Of a DNA stretch of 64,000 nt, positions 49,331 to 60,139 are shown one piece after another; position 1 is the first letter of the stretch, and every line of letters begins with the position of its first letter. The notes under the pieces were generated by a model. That model saw only the letters and a program-made list of their open reading frames with translations, did no database searches and was not told where the DNA came from. The stretch is from Antitrichia curtipendula (Eukaryota; Streptophyta; Bryopsida; Hypnales; Leucodontaceae), in contig OX579639.1 in the NCBI GenBank assembly GCA_951230915.1, positions 24,428,001 to 24,492,000 of the forward strand, written 5' to 3'. Position numbers and translations under genes: made by a program.

Positions 49331-51410
49331 AGTGTAATTCTTCTAATCTTGTAATCTTTTTTTGTACTTAAAAAGTTCAAGTTCATCAAGATTTAGTTAA
49401 ATGGGTGGCTTGCTTGCAATTGGATTATCAGAACCTTTGTATGCTTGATTTAAATTATATATTACCAAGACTCTAACCATATTTTTTTCCCAACTCTCAA
49501 TTAAATCAATATTAAAATCGTTAATGTAATTAATATTGTAATCTCCAAGATTAGAAAAGTATTTTAACTTTTTAATTATAAAATCATTTGTACATGCATT
49601 ATTTTTTATTGCTACCACATTTCTTTGGCTTTAAGATTGTGGCATATATTGATAATTCTATTTATGTTAAGATTTTTGGTCCTATTAGTTGATATTGACA
49701 ATAGTATTTAAATTTTTTTGTGAAGTTAAGAAAAACTATTTTTTAAGATGAAATCTACTTGTAACCATTAAAGTATGACATACTTACTCCAATCATTAAT
49801 TTCAAGGTATCCATTCTACAAAATAACATTGTTTAAGATTTTAGAATATAACATTGCCTTAAATGTCAAATTTAGGTGTGATGACATTAATATATGTTAA
49901 AACGTGTGTTGTAAAATTTTGAAAAAATCCACAATGTATGTAAAATGAGTTGCAATGAGTTACAATACATTGCCCAAGGTAGAATAAATCACTTATTGTG
50001 GTAGGCAATATATGGCCAAGATACCCAACCTTAATTTTCAACATGATCTACAATAAAAAAAATCATAAATTAATTTTAGACCAGGAATCCCTCTGTCTTT
50101 ACAAAAATCCACATTATAAATCCAACGTTTTACGTAGACCTTTGAATAGACTCATAAAATTCTCTCTGACACCATATTCCAAAATACAAATATTAATTAT
50201 TTATATGACCGCTATTCAATACCATCATTACTTAGATTACAAGCATTCAAGCACTTTTCTTTGTTCAATTATAATCGACTAATTTACTCCAATGAAATCC
50301 ATATTCTCCTTTGAAGCACAAGAATGCAATTGTTTTGAAAAATCAATCAATATTACATAATGTACATGTTTGGTCTTGAAAAAATTCACGAGATCATGTG
50401 GAGATGGGTGATTCTCCATTTCACCAATATTGGACCATCTAATAAAAGTATAAAATTGATTGTACAATTGTAGTTTAATAATATTGATCCTTTAAATTTG
50501 ATATGCATCCTAAGCCCAAATTTAAAGTAACCCTTCAAATCAAAATTGCATGTTTCACATTTGCATATTACAACAAGATGAATTGATGATATTATTTTTG
50601 ATGTAGAAGTACATAACAAATATGTACATAAATGAGGTCCATAATTGTCATACATGAGGGATTATCATATTTTAAGGTCAATCACCTTCTTTACTATCAA
50701 AGCCCCCATATTTCAGGTATGAGATATATTGTTGACGGTTTACAATTTAGGGTATAGGAAAATAACTTTAATTATATTTTGGTTGTATGAATGCAATATT
50801 TAATTTTGAGCTACATTAAATTACATTAAATTACATTGAAGTGCTTAAAGCATTTTTAATAGCATCCTCTAATAGAATAATAAAATAGTATAATTAATTG
50901 TATCGTATTTAGATTGTTTATTTTGGTGTTTCAAACTATGAATGCATTTTACAACAAAACTTAAAAAAATACTTTAGGTTATAATTACATGTTCTACTTT
51001 GTACATTGGTACAGAATAATTGATGAAGAAAACAGAGAACACATTGGAAACATAAATGCATAAATTCGTGAGGTTCATATGTGCTATATTTTGATAATGA
51101 TATTTAAAGGGAATTGAAGGCCAAATATATTTCGCTCATTGCATCAATGTTTTTGGTAAATAATGTAAAATTAAAAGCTTAGGGTTTAGGGTATAGGTTT
51201 TAGGGTATAAGATTTAAAGTATAGCATTTAGATTATAGGCTTACATTCGTAGAAGAATAACTTCAATTATCATTCTTTGCATACATTAATGTATAGTATA
51301 TGCTTATAGCATTGAATAGCAGTCTTTGAAAGCAAATTTGTGCTTTTGAGAATCCAATGTTTTTAGTAGAGGAGGACAGCTGGGCGAATGGCAAAATAGT
51401 TGTTATGCAG
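49331..51410. other. gene-free AT-rich stretch
   Basis: No gene is recognised. A short telomere-like tract (GGGTTTAGGGTATAGG) lies at 51181-51215. Confidence 0.5.
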
Positions 51411-51546
51411 AAGCTTGAGCAGATGGGCAAGCCAAGAAGTCGGACGCAAAGCTGGGCGGGTGGACACGAGGTCGGACGGGAGGTCAGATGGATGGTCGGA
51501 CAGGTGGGCTCAGGCGGACGGGCGGTCAGCCGTCCGACCATCTGAC

Positions 51547-51857
51547 CGTCTGACGACTAAAATATGGCTCATAATATACCATTGGAAAGGTATTGTCAAG
51601 AGCTTTCCAATGGTATATTATGAGCCATATTTCGACAAAAACTTCGACGGTGAGGTCCTTACAAAGATTGAGGTCGACCAAGTCGTCTGCCCATCTAGCA
51701 GACCGATCGACTGACCGTCCGAGGACTTAAATATGCCTTATAATATATCATTGAAAAGGTATTGTCAAGAGCTTTTTAATGGAATGTTATGCATCTAATT
51801 TAGACAAAATTTCGGCGGTGGAATTCCTCCAAGGATTAGTTGATAATCATTAGTGTA
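51547..51857. repeat. hairpin tandem units, second block (2 copies), running into the gap
   Basis: Two units starting near 51547 and 51714 duplicate the pair at 49007-49330, including the order of normal then variant unit and the following CTCCAAGGATTAG and ATTAGTGTA. At 49349 that sequence continues ATTCTTCTAATC; here it meets the N run. This predicts what should lie in the gap. Confidence 0.8.
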
Positions 51858-52057
51858 NNNNNNNNNNNNNNNNNNNNNNNNNNNNNNNNNNNNNNNNNNN
51901 NNNNNNNNNNNNNNNNNNNNNNNNNNNNNNNNNNNNNNNNNNNNNNNNNNNNNNNNNNNNNNNNNNNNNNNNNNNNNNNNNNNNNNNNNNNNNNNNNNNN
52001 NNNNNNNNNNNNNNNNNNNNNNNNNNNNNNNNNNNNNNNNNNNNNNNNNNNNNNNNN
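51858..52057. other. assembly gap, 200 N
   Basis: A placeholder gap of exactly 200 N. The left flank is a hairpin unit of one element copy and the right flank is the 65-bp array of another, so the two sides do not look contiguous. Confidence 0.99.
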
Positions 52058-52140
52058 ACAAGCGGTCGGACCGTCCGCCCATCGGACGGAAGTAACCAAG
52101 GCGCGGACGGGCCACGACGCGGACGGGCGAATAGACGGTC
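52058..52140. repeat. 65-bp array unit(s), reversed relative to 31437-31710
   Basis: GGACCGTCCGCCCATCGGACGG followed by CCAAGGCGCGGACGGG is the reverse complement of the unit on contig 2. About one unit plus a partial is present. It marks the other edge of the same array if contig 2 is flipped. Confidence 0.85.
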
Positions 52141-52308
52141 TTCGCTAGTTTTAAGGTATTTGAAAAAAAAAAACTTTGATGGTGTGCACAACATGAATGA
52201 GCAAATTTGTATTACAAACTTAAAGCTCGAACAATGAATTGTCATAACATAATGTGTTTAGGGTAAAAAACTAAACACCCAAATTTACATCTTTTCAATC
52301 TTTATAAA

Positions 52309-55300
52309 CTATGGTTGATAGTCACTATCTCCTTTGACTTCAGCCCCACTACTCTGACCTGTTGTATCCCATCCGGAATCATCGTCACTGGATGAATTTT
52401 GCATACTATCTGATGAAGATTGTACAATCTTTCCTCCTTCTTCTTGTACTTGTTTCGATGTGCTTGATCTCACTGGTCTACCTAACTTATGATCCCTTTT
52501 GACTTTTAGTAGAGACTTTCCAATACCTCCCTTAAGATCGTGGATTGGTTTCACCTTTCGCTTGGTTAGAGGCAGACTTGCATCAAGGGGGGTTCTACCT
52601 ACATTTTGTTTTTTCAATGGAGAGATTGCAAAAGGCTCCATTATTCTTTTCCTCTTAGCTTTTTTAGACTCCTTCACCGCGGGTGGACATGCTTCCGAAC
52701 CTCCTGGACATTGTCTTCTCTGCGGACAAAGCTTCCACTGTAAGGTTTGAAAATTTGATCGGAGAATGCTTTGCATGGCTAGAAAATTGACGAAACATAG
52801 ACTCCAATGTTTGCACATCATCGTTGTCTGATGAAACGGATGGATTGGGATTGGCTCCAATATGCAATTCCTTCAAATTGCTCAAATGTTGTTCTTTGAA
52901 CCGTGAGTCTCCAGGACCATTCAAAGTCGTGCTACCGCTTGTATATAGTGCATGTCGAGGACCGCTACGTGATGGTAATTGAGGATCTCGCACGAGGTGC
53001 TTCATGTCTTTGGCGTTGCGGTGTGGCATTGGGCACACGGACTCCAATACACATGGATCTTGACTTCCCTCTATTCGAGGTGCTTGGGCATTTTGAATGC
53101 CGAAAAGTCCAATAGTTTCACTTGTCAATGCCCTTGGTAATTCAATGTTTTGGTTGATCACATTTGTGTGGGACTTCACCCCACACTCTCTCATGTCTTC
53201 GTGTTGATCATTTTCTTCCGCTCCTACCGTTGTCATGGATGGACACTCGAAAATTCGAATCACTTCATCCATTTGGAGAGTTTCATCACCTATAACCATT
53301 TCCTCATCTTCCTCCGCTACCTTCGCATGAGTATTTTCTCTATTTGCTAGAATGTTTTCACTACGCAACAATCCGGTTCCATCTAAGTATTTAGCTATGG
53401 AAGGTCCACCTTCGTCATATTCACAGTCGTCCTCATCCAACGGAAACTTGTAAGGGTCTTCACAATGATCTCCGATGTCTGCATCATAATGAGGTGGGCT
53501 TCGAAGCGGTTCATCATCGAAATTGCGGATGCCGTGGTCATCTTCATCGTCCATGAGGGGATCAACTTCTTCACCGGATTCACCACCCTTGTCTTCCGAT
53601 GAAGACAAGGCCGAATCCTCCGAATCGAGGTTCTCATCGTACCACTTCTTCTCGTCATTTTGCTTTGATGCACCAAGGACTTTGGAATTGGTATACACAT
53701 ATACCAAATCCTGTGCTCTTTGTGGCTTCAACTTGTTCCGATATTTGTTGTGAACAAAAGAATAGCTACTCCAATTTCATTCACATGAAGACGATGATAC
53801 CGGTTGGGCCAAAATCCTCTTGGCAATTGGAGCAATGAGCTTCCCGCACGCGCCCTCAAAATCCCACCAAGCATGCGCTGACAATTGTTGTTCACCCGGA
53901 TCCAACATGTTGTGGAATGGAGGTTCCCTATGGCGGAAGGCTACAAATTCCTTCACCACCTTTGCATACTCTGAAGGTGTACATATTTGCATCAAAACGC
54001 GCTTGCATGCAGCCATGGCATCGGTGTCGTCGGCTAGTTCTTTGTCTTCAAGAAGGTAGGGATTCAAAAGTGCTCCTGCATAATGTAAATCGGTCTTCAC
54101 CATATCACATCGTTCGTAGAACGCCTTCACCAACGGGATGGCTTTATCCAAAGCCAAACAAAAAGGCTCTTTGTCTAAAGCGAGGACGTGCTTCTCTAGT
54201 TTCCTCATAATATGTAACACCTTGCCCATACATGGTGTCTTCGCATCCAAATCATAAAGAGCACTGACAATTGGAGCTGTCACATCTTCAAAATTTTGAC
54301 AACGATGCCAAAAATGCCCACTTAGAATGGTCTTCTTCACCCGTTCGGATTCTAAACGAGTTTTGGATTTTCGCGAGTGCTTTCTAGCATATTCCTCCCA
54401 TTGCAGGTCCGTCACAGTTTGTTGCAATTGTGCTTTCACCTTGAGCATACGTGCAACCATGTTGTAATTCGAGGCAAATCTTGTTTCCACCGCCAACAAC
54501 AAGTTGTACTGCGTCGAATATTTCCGAAGTATCGCAAGCGGCATGTGCCTCTTCTTGAAGAATTTGACTATCTTTTGGGAATCTTTCACGACGTCATCAA
54601 TCCATTGTTCGTTTGCCCAATCTTTTAGCAACAAATTCAAGGCATGCACCACGCAACCTTGGAAAAAAATGTGGGGATAGGTAGTAGATACCAAACTCCA
54701 TGCTGCTGGATTTACAGCCGCATTATCTGTACTCACCTGCACTACGTTTGCAGGGCCCACTTGTTCTATAAAACTCTCTAATAGAGAAGCCAAATATGGA
54801 GCATCTTTTGTTTTCCCAGTTGTATCCACCGATCCTAGGAATTGCTCACCCGCGGATGACACAAGCATGGCATTTATCAATGGCCGATTCGAAACCGAGG
54901 TCCACCCATCAATAGACAATGTGGCTCCAAACTTCTTGATACTGGTTTCTGTCCGCTTACGGAGATTGACCTCTAAGTCTACCTTAGCTTGGTCAAGCAA
55001 TTTATGACGTAGATCATGGTATGATGGTGGGCTATAAGGTTGGTAAAACTCCGCCGTTTTCTTCACTGCTTCTTTGAAGGCTGGATTTCGGGCTACAGCA
55101 AATGGTATATTTGCCGCATAAAAGAAATTGGCCCACATTGCATTCAAAATGCGTTTATTTGCTTCGTCGAATCCCTCTACTAGCCTACTCTGTCTTTGAG
55201 GCCTACTGCTTGATGTCTGCTGAGTTCCACGTCCACCTGATGCTTGTGTACTTGGATTTCCTTGGAAAGAACCACCAACATATTCCTTTGGTGCCGTGCA

Positions 55301-55666
55301 TGAGACTTCTTCAGTAGAGTTTACAGTGTCTCTCGCATTTGACATAGCACGAACAACCATAGGCATAAGTGTGTCGTTGCCATCCACATTGTGTAGAGTA
55401 CCTCTTTGTGGAATCACTCCATTGCAACGAACAAATAGACCTCAAACTTCAGATGTCATTTGAGTATAAAGGCTGATTCTTTTGTCACGACTCCATGATG
55501 TGCCTGCATATCCCAAATGACTAAACATACGAACCGGCTTCTTGGCAAATACCAATTTGCAAGCCTGGCATTGTACTTTTCCATTTGATAGGGTTTCGTA
55601 CCAAAAAGACCAATCCTTGGTCATGGTGGCTGTTTTAGGCTCTGTGTATTGAAACCCTAAATTCAA
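52309..55666 (-). pseudogene. hAT-family transposase (BED finger, DUF659, hAT C-terminal domain) with two in-frame TGA codons
   Basis: One frame runs from the ATG at 55666 to about 52700. The N-terminus has a BED-like finger (VQCQACKLVFAKK, then FSHLGY). The DUF659/RNase H core has LSIDGWTS (first Asp, near 54907) and VSTDNAAVNPAAW (second Asp, near 54732). The C-terminal dimerisation domain has WWDFEGACGKLIAPIAKRIL, SSSSCE, a stop, NWSSYSFVHNKYRNKL and DLVYVYTN. Stops are TGA at 55442-55444 and 53777-53779. The second sits exactly where hAT proteins have Arg (CERNWS), so CGA to TGA is likely. A long acidic tail follows, with a frame change near 52700-52750 into a basic tail ending at 52309. 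All stops removed, it would exceed 1,100 aa, long for a hAT. Confidence 0.88.
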
Positions 55667-55850
55667 AACGTAATGATAACAATTGGGTAAAATCGTTCAA
55701 ATGTTTATGCACAAAGCCTTGGAAAACAAAGCCCCCCTTTCCATTGAACTATGCATTACCAAGCAAGGGACACAAAAAATTGCAACGCCTAGCCCTTGGA
55801 AATCTTAACGTTCAGTTTCTTAGGAGTGTTTGCAAATGTCAATTTCAGGA

Positions 55851-56150
55851 CTCTTATAGTCTTCATCTGTATGTGACCGTTGAATATGGGGAAAAAAAAA
55901 ATCCTCCCACAACGGTCACGCGGACGGCGGACGGCGGACGGCCAATTGGGTCGTCGGAACAGCGGATGGCGGACGGGAATCTGGTCCGTCCGAACAGCGG
56001 ACGGCGGACTGAAGCCATCGGATCAGCGGACGGGCGGACGGGAATCTAAGCCGTCGGATCAGCTGACGAGCCGACGGAAATCTGGACCGTCGATTCAGCG
56101 GACGGGCGGACGGCGGACAGGCCGACCTAAAACCTGTCGGGCGGACAGGC
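55851..56150 (-). promoter_or_regulatory. CGGAC-rich cluster and TATA box of the hAT transposase
   Basis: GGACGGCGGACGG-type repeats fill 55918-56150. A minus-strand TATA-like ACTATAAGAG lies at 55851-55860, about 190 bp before the ATG at 55666. Here the words are mainly direct repeats, not the GTCCG-N6-CGGAC palindromes seen at the other genes. Confidence 0.55.
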
Positions 56151-56595
56151 GGTTCTTACAATTTTGGTAAGATGTTTGAAATGTGCAGACAGGCGGACAA
56201 GTGGATTACGCGAATAGAAATGTATGTGCAAATGAAAATGGGTGATTTGTAGGCATGGGATTATAGAAGATAACATAACAATAACTTGAAATGATTTTGT
56301 ACAAATGTACAATAGGTATGATCTTCTGCAATAGGTACGCAAAAGAAACATATTTGACAAATAAAGAAGGCAAAATTTACCATTATGAAAAAACAAATCC
56401 AAACATATTTGTATTGCATAAATATTTATACATTAATTAAAAGCAACTCATGACATACCATGAGTGTTGTGCATTACTAATATTGAATCCTCATGAGATT
56501 CAAATAAGTACAAAACAAATTTCATTGGTTAACCCCCTAATACAAACACTATTTTGTATCATCGCTACCGTTTGCGGAAATATGAGAGGCACCCT
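56151..56595. other. spacer between element genes
   Basis: AT-rich DNA between the hAT promoter cluster and the end of the upstream gene. No feature is recognised. Confidence 0.5.
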
Positions 56596-57411
56596 CTAAC
56601 CCTCTTGTTCCTTAAGTCTTCGACTTGCTCTACGAGTTTGAGGACCACCCGACCCGGAGGCTGTGCCCCCTCCTGATCGGACTTCCATGTCCACGGCGAT
56701 GAATTGTCGTTTGGTTTCTGGAGAGTAGTCATCTTCGTCTTCCATCTTTCGTTTATTTTTCCTTGTGGGAGACAAATCTACTTCTTGTGCCTTTAACGCT
56801 CTCAAAGTCGAATAAATCTTTTCTATCATAGCATTTACCGCTTTGTCATCATCTCGAGGGGTCAACGAGATCGCTTGCCCTGTGCCATGTAGAAAAGTCC
56901 TCCACGTCGTTATAATGTCGGTAATCCTTTTATCAAATGCACTTGCCACCTCCACGAGTGCATGTTCTGTGCTTGATAGCCCATCTACATTAAAAACGGC
57001 ATGAACTTGCGCAGCTTCTTCCAATTTTGATAAAAAGAGGGCCCTCCCTATTAAGCTGTGATTGTATGCTCCGTACTGCTCATTGAACTCTTGGGATGGT
57101 TGCACTTCTATCCAGACACCATCTTCTCCTTTCCGCACTTCCTTTTCAGGAAATCGGAAGAACTTTTGATGTGAGATGCTCCAGTGTCCCCCCATACTAC
57201 GACAAAACAATTCTCGAGCCTCCAAGTCTTCAATACCCCTGGCCCGCAACTCCACCTCTCTATTGCGCATCATCCAGTCAAAGTCATCCAATTCGTCATT
57301 GTAGTTTTTACAAACATCATGCATGAGTTTTTCCGCATTCCAAATTAGAGGTCGCCCCCAATGAATGTAATTTTGGAATAGAAATGGCTTTTGGTCAAGT
57401 GGAAGGGTCCA
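56596..57411 (-). CDS. frame continuing the RING-protein gene after a TGA
   Basis: This stretch is in the same reading frame as the RING-H2 protein and separated from it only by TGA at 57412-57414. Directly after the stop it reads WTLPLDQKPFLFQNYIHWG, then an internal Met at 57324 (MHDVCKNYNDELDDFDWMM). The 242-aa portion has FCRSMGGHWSISHQKFFRFP, a helical middle and a basic tail (KNKRKMEDEDD, RRASRRLKEQEG) that looks like a nuclear signal. Either it is the C-terminal part of one about 1,150-aa protein cut by a single mutation, or it is reached by readthrough (TGA followed by T), or it is a separate gene without its own promoter cluster. I favour the first. Confidence 0.55.
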   Translation of the reverse strand, partial: WTLPLDQKPFLFQNYIHWGRPLIWNAEKLMHDVCKNYNDELDDFDWMMRNREVELRARGIEDLEARELFCRSMGGHWSISHQKFFRFPEKEVRKGEDGVWIEVQPSQEFNEQYGAYNHSLIGRALFLSKLEEAAQVHAVFNVDGLSSTEHALVEVASAFDKRITDIITTWRTFLHGTGQAISLTPRDDDKAVNAMIEKIYSTLRALKAQEVDLSPTRKNKRKMEDEDDYSPETKRQFIAVDMEVRSGGGTASGSGGPQTRRASRRLKEQEG

Positions 57412-60057
57412 TCAATTGTGTTCGTGGCTAGGGGGCATGCTCTTCTTGTGCCCAACCATTTCGTAAAACCTAGGGCTCAAAGGAGAACGACACTCGAGAC
57501 AAACCGAACGAACAAGGGATGATTTCACCATGCACGTGACATGGTAAGTGTGGCGACATTGGCCCATGATTAAAGCGCCCTCGGGACCAAAATGATTTAG
57601 ACAAAGGCTGCATTTATCCTCCAATAGTTCCGTATTTGAACTTTCACCATGCACTACTATCTTGTCCGCCTCTTTGATGTGCGCTGAATGCGTGTTGTAA
57701 GGGGCCCAACCTTCTTCTACTTCCAAGGTCCAATTCATGGACTTTGACGCAATCTTCTGCGCGTCATTCAATCGCTCAAACATTGCCGACATGTCCCCCC
57801 AATATGTGACGTCAATTGAACCCCAATGATGTACTTCAAACATCCTTCTAATAGATAAGAGGTCAGAGGAAATGGCATCGCATTGCTCCTTCGACTTCAT
57901 GGCTAATTTGAGAAGCCCCTTCATTGCTCGGGTTACTACAGACGGTTTGTCTTGTAGTTTTTGAACCCACGTCAACCAACGAGTGTCGGAACTGCTCTTT
58001 GGCAAGCATTTATCTAGCTCCATTACTTGCATCATTTTCTGATATTGTGCCTCCAAATAGACGTTTTGTTGAGTTACCAACTCTAGTTCATGCTTCACCT
58101 CTTCAAACTCGTGGCCTTCCGTTTGCATGGACGTGTCTTGGAATGTGGGAGGAGGATTATCCATGGCGGTTTCGGATATTACTTCCTTTTGGTTGTTTTC
58201 CTCAACCGCTTCTATACGCACGGCTCCGCCGATCTTTGGAAGAACATATCCTCCATCCTTCAAATTCTTTTGCTTGAGCGTTACAATTTCGTACTCCAAT
58301 TTCTCGATCAATTCCCTTTGAGAAACTAGAGTGTCATATCGGGAATCCTGTGCATTTGCAAATCTTTCATAATTAGCGCACACTCTTTTGAATGCATCCT
58401 TCAATTGCTTGTGGTCTTCTTTCAATTTCTCGTGCTCTATCTTCAAAGCCTTGTATTTTTCATTCTCTTCAGCGAAGATGAGCAGCTTGCGATTATTTTC
58501 GACCCGCTCCTCCAATAATGGTTTCATAGACGTGACGAAATTCCAAAACGACAAGGCACCTTCCACCAACTCGGGCCCGTATTTGGTGAATATCTGAGCA
58601 ACTTCCATAAGTTTGGGGGCAATGCTAGCTACAAATTGAGCTGTAATCGACAATCTTTTTGAGGTGATTACAAAATTGGGCCATTGATCACTGTATTCGG
58701 CGAAGGGATTACTGGGTCCGGCCTCGTTTGCGGTTTCAGTTAAGCCCGCCTTGTTTACGGGGTTACTAGGACCGGCCTCATTTGTCTCGATTACTTGCTT
58801 TGGTTGAAGAAAGATGTCTTGTTGATGTGCCCTAAACAAATAAGAAGCTTCCAACAAGCTTTCCAATTCCCTCGCCATTGGCAAATGACGAAGATCCTCC
58901 AATTGTGCCGTATTTTGAGTTGACAAATGCGGATAGCTCTTATCCAATGGGTTGTCATCAATGGACACATTTTGCGCCATGCCATCGAGTTGCTTTCCAT
59001 TTTTTGGCAACATCTGCCCTTCAACTCTTGGGCTCGATACGGGGCCCAACATGGGGCTTGATACGGGGCCCAATACGGTGCCCAATACGGGGCTCGATAC
59101 GGGGCCCAATACGGGACTCAATACGGGGCTCGGTGTGGTTGGCAAGTCTTGATTGCAAGGTACTTGTGTCATAAAATTCATAGCATCGCTCGCTATGATA
59201 TTATCAATTGATGCAATGGCCCTTGCCATTTGTTCGGGACGAACCTCTTCCCGATGTTTTTGTGGTGCAGACGGGGTCACCGGTTCCTCCTTCACGGGCC
59301 GCATGCTTGAAGCACCACTTTGTTCACCCACGGATGTAAAATTGCGTGTGCATATCCAATCCGCCCGAGGAGTTGAAAACACCTCTCCGTCAACACCTTC
59401 CACCGTGGCATTTGACATTGTAGTTGGAATCTTCGTAGAATCCAAATGTACTCCAGTATTTCCCCCCTCCATGATCTCTTTTTTAACCTGCATTAAAGCA
59501 TGTTTTTGTCGCTTCTGTGATTTTGGTGCCTCACTTGGACTTGCCTTTGGATCATACAAATCGGGAATATCTTTTTGCCCTTTTGTAAGCAAAAGCGGAG
59601 CTGTAGTTGTCGTTGGATATGTGCTCCAGTCCACCTTCCGAGCCAATATGAGCTCAGCATACGCCATAGAGGCCACGCTGGAGTTTATGAGACCCTTACT
59701 CATTGATTTGTCCCCGAAGAGGGCCCGCCAAACCTCAAGTGATCGATGGACAAAATGTCCATCCTTGCAATTCGATGGCCTGCAACAGAACCCTCGTGTG
59801 TGAATAATGTGGAACTCACGAGGCCACAACTTGTCGATGTGATACATTTTCACATATCTTTTGCAGATTTTGGAGGTCCAATAAGTTTCTTCCTCCTTCT
59901 CCCATTCGCTCTCCGCTTTGATATTTGGATCATCTAAAATGTCCCAGTGAAGCTCGTGGGCAGTCCCCTTTGATTTTGTCTTCGCGCTCTTGCCACCTCT
60001 TGAAGTCATCGCTACAGTACCCTTGCTCGTACCTTCCGTTGTCATGGCTGACGACAA
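57412..60057 (-). CDS. coiled-coil RING-H2 protein with Cys/His N-terminal domain, 881 aa
   Basis: The N-terminal region (about 30-135) has HWDILDDP, ICKRYVKMYHIDKLW, CCRPSNCKDGHFVHRSLEVW and a following AYAELILARKVDWS, shared with the gene at 37514-38647. The middle is disordered, with Pro/Ser/Gly tandem motifs (GPVSSP, about residues 310-345) and a repeated NEAGPSNP. From about 520 two coiled coils follow (KALKIEHEKLKEDHKQLKDAF; KHELELVTQQNVYLEAQYQK). The C-terminus has a C3H2C3 RING (816-856: CSLC, CRHTYHVTC, CLEC), so it is a candidate E3 ubiquitin ligase. It is read inward from the element end at 60631, mirroring the paralogue at the other end. The frame is uninterrupted to TGA at 57412. 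Confidence 0.8.
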   Translation of the reverse strand: MSSAMTTEGTSKGTVAMTSRGGKSAKTKSKGTAHELHWDILDDPNIKAESEWEKEEETYWTSKICKRYVKMYHIDKLWPREFHIIHTRGFCCRPSNCKDGHFVHRSLEVWRALFGDKSMSKGLINSSVASMAYAELILARKVDWSTYPTTTTAPLLLTKGQKDIPDLYDPKASPSEAPKSQKRQKHALMQVKKEIMEGGNTGVHLDSTKIPTTMSNATVEGVDGEVFSTPRADWICTRNFTSVGEQSGASSMRPVKEEPVTPSAPQKHREEVRPEQMARAIASIDNIIASDAMNFMTQVPCNQDLPTTPSPVLSPVLGPVSSPVLGTVLGPVSSPMLGPVSSPRVEGQMLPKNGKQLDGMAQNVSIDDNPLDKSYPHLSTQNTAQLEDLRHLPMARELESLLEASYLFRAHQQDIFLQPKQVIETNEAGPSNPVNKAGLTETANEAGPSNPFAEYSDQWPNFVITSKRLSITAQFVASIAPKLMEVAQIFTKYGPELVEGALSFWNFVTSMKPLLEERVENNRKLLIFAEENEKYKALKIEHEKLKEDHKQLKDAFKRVCANYERFANAQDSRYDTLVSQRELIEKLEYEIVTLKQKNLKDGGYVLPKIGGAVRIEAVEENNQKEVISETAMDNPPPTFQDTSMQTEGHEFEEVKHELELVTQQNVYLEAQYQKMMQVMELDKCLPKSSSDTRWLTWVQKLQDKPSVVTRAMKGLLKLAMKSKEQCDAISSDLLSIRRMFEVHHWGSIDVTYWGDMSAMFERLNDAQKIASKSMNWTLEVEEGWAPYNTHSAHIKEADKIVVHGESSNTELLEDKCSLCLNHFGPEGALIMGQCRHTYHVTCMVKSSLVRSVCLECRSPLSPRFYEMVGHKKSMPPSHEHN

Positions 60058-60139
60058 GTGATATCAAAAAATAATTGACCTCACTCTCCACCCGTATAGG
60101 AGCAACCAGCACAATGAAGCAACGGTTGTAACGTCCGAC

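Larger units (their letters stand above)
48292..51857 (+). mobile_element. second copy of the hAT-like family, truncated by the gap
   Basis: The terminus CAGGGTTGACAGGACGTCC at 48292, followed by GGACGTCC repeats and GGCGGACGTGGxCGCTGACCCC, matches the element end at 39229 almost base for base. The outside 8 bp are CTTCCTAC. The interior seen here has GGACGG words, two blocks of hairpin tandem units and AT-rich filler, with no gene. The partner end is not in the window, so it is either in the gap or on another contig. Either a non-autonomous derivative or one end of a large copy is possible. Confidence 0.7.

Noticed and set aside
57096..59803. Plus-strand open frames across the RING-protein gene
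   Set aside because: They are antisense shadows; the minus strand has the RING, the coiled coils and an 881-codon frame.
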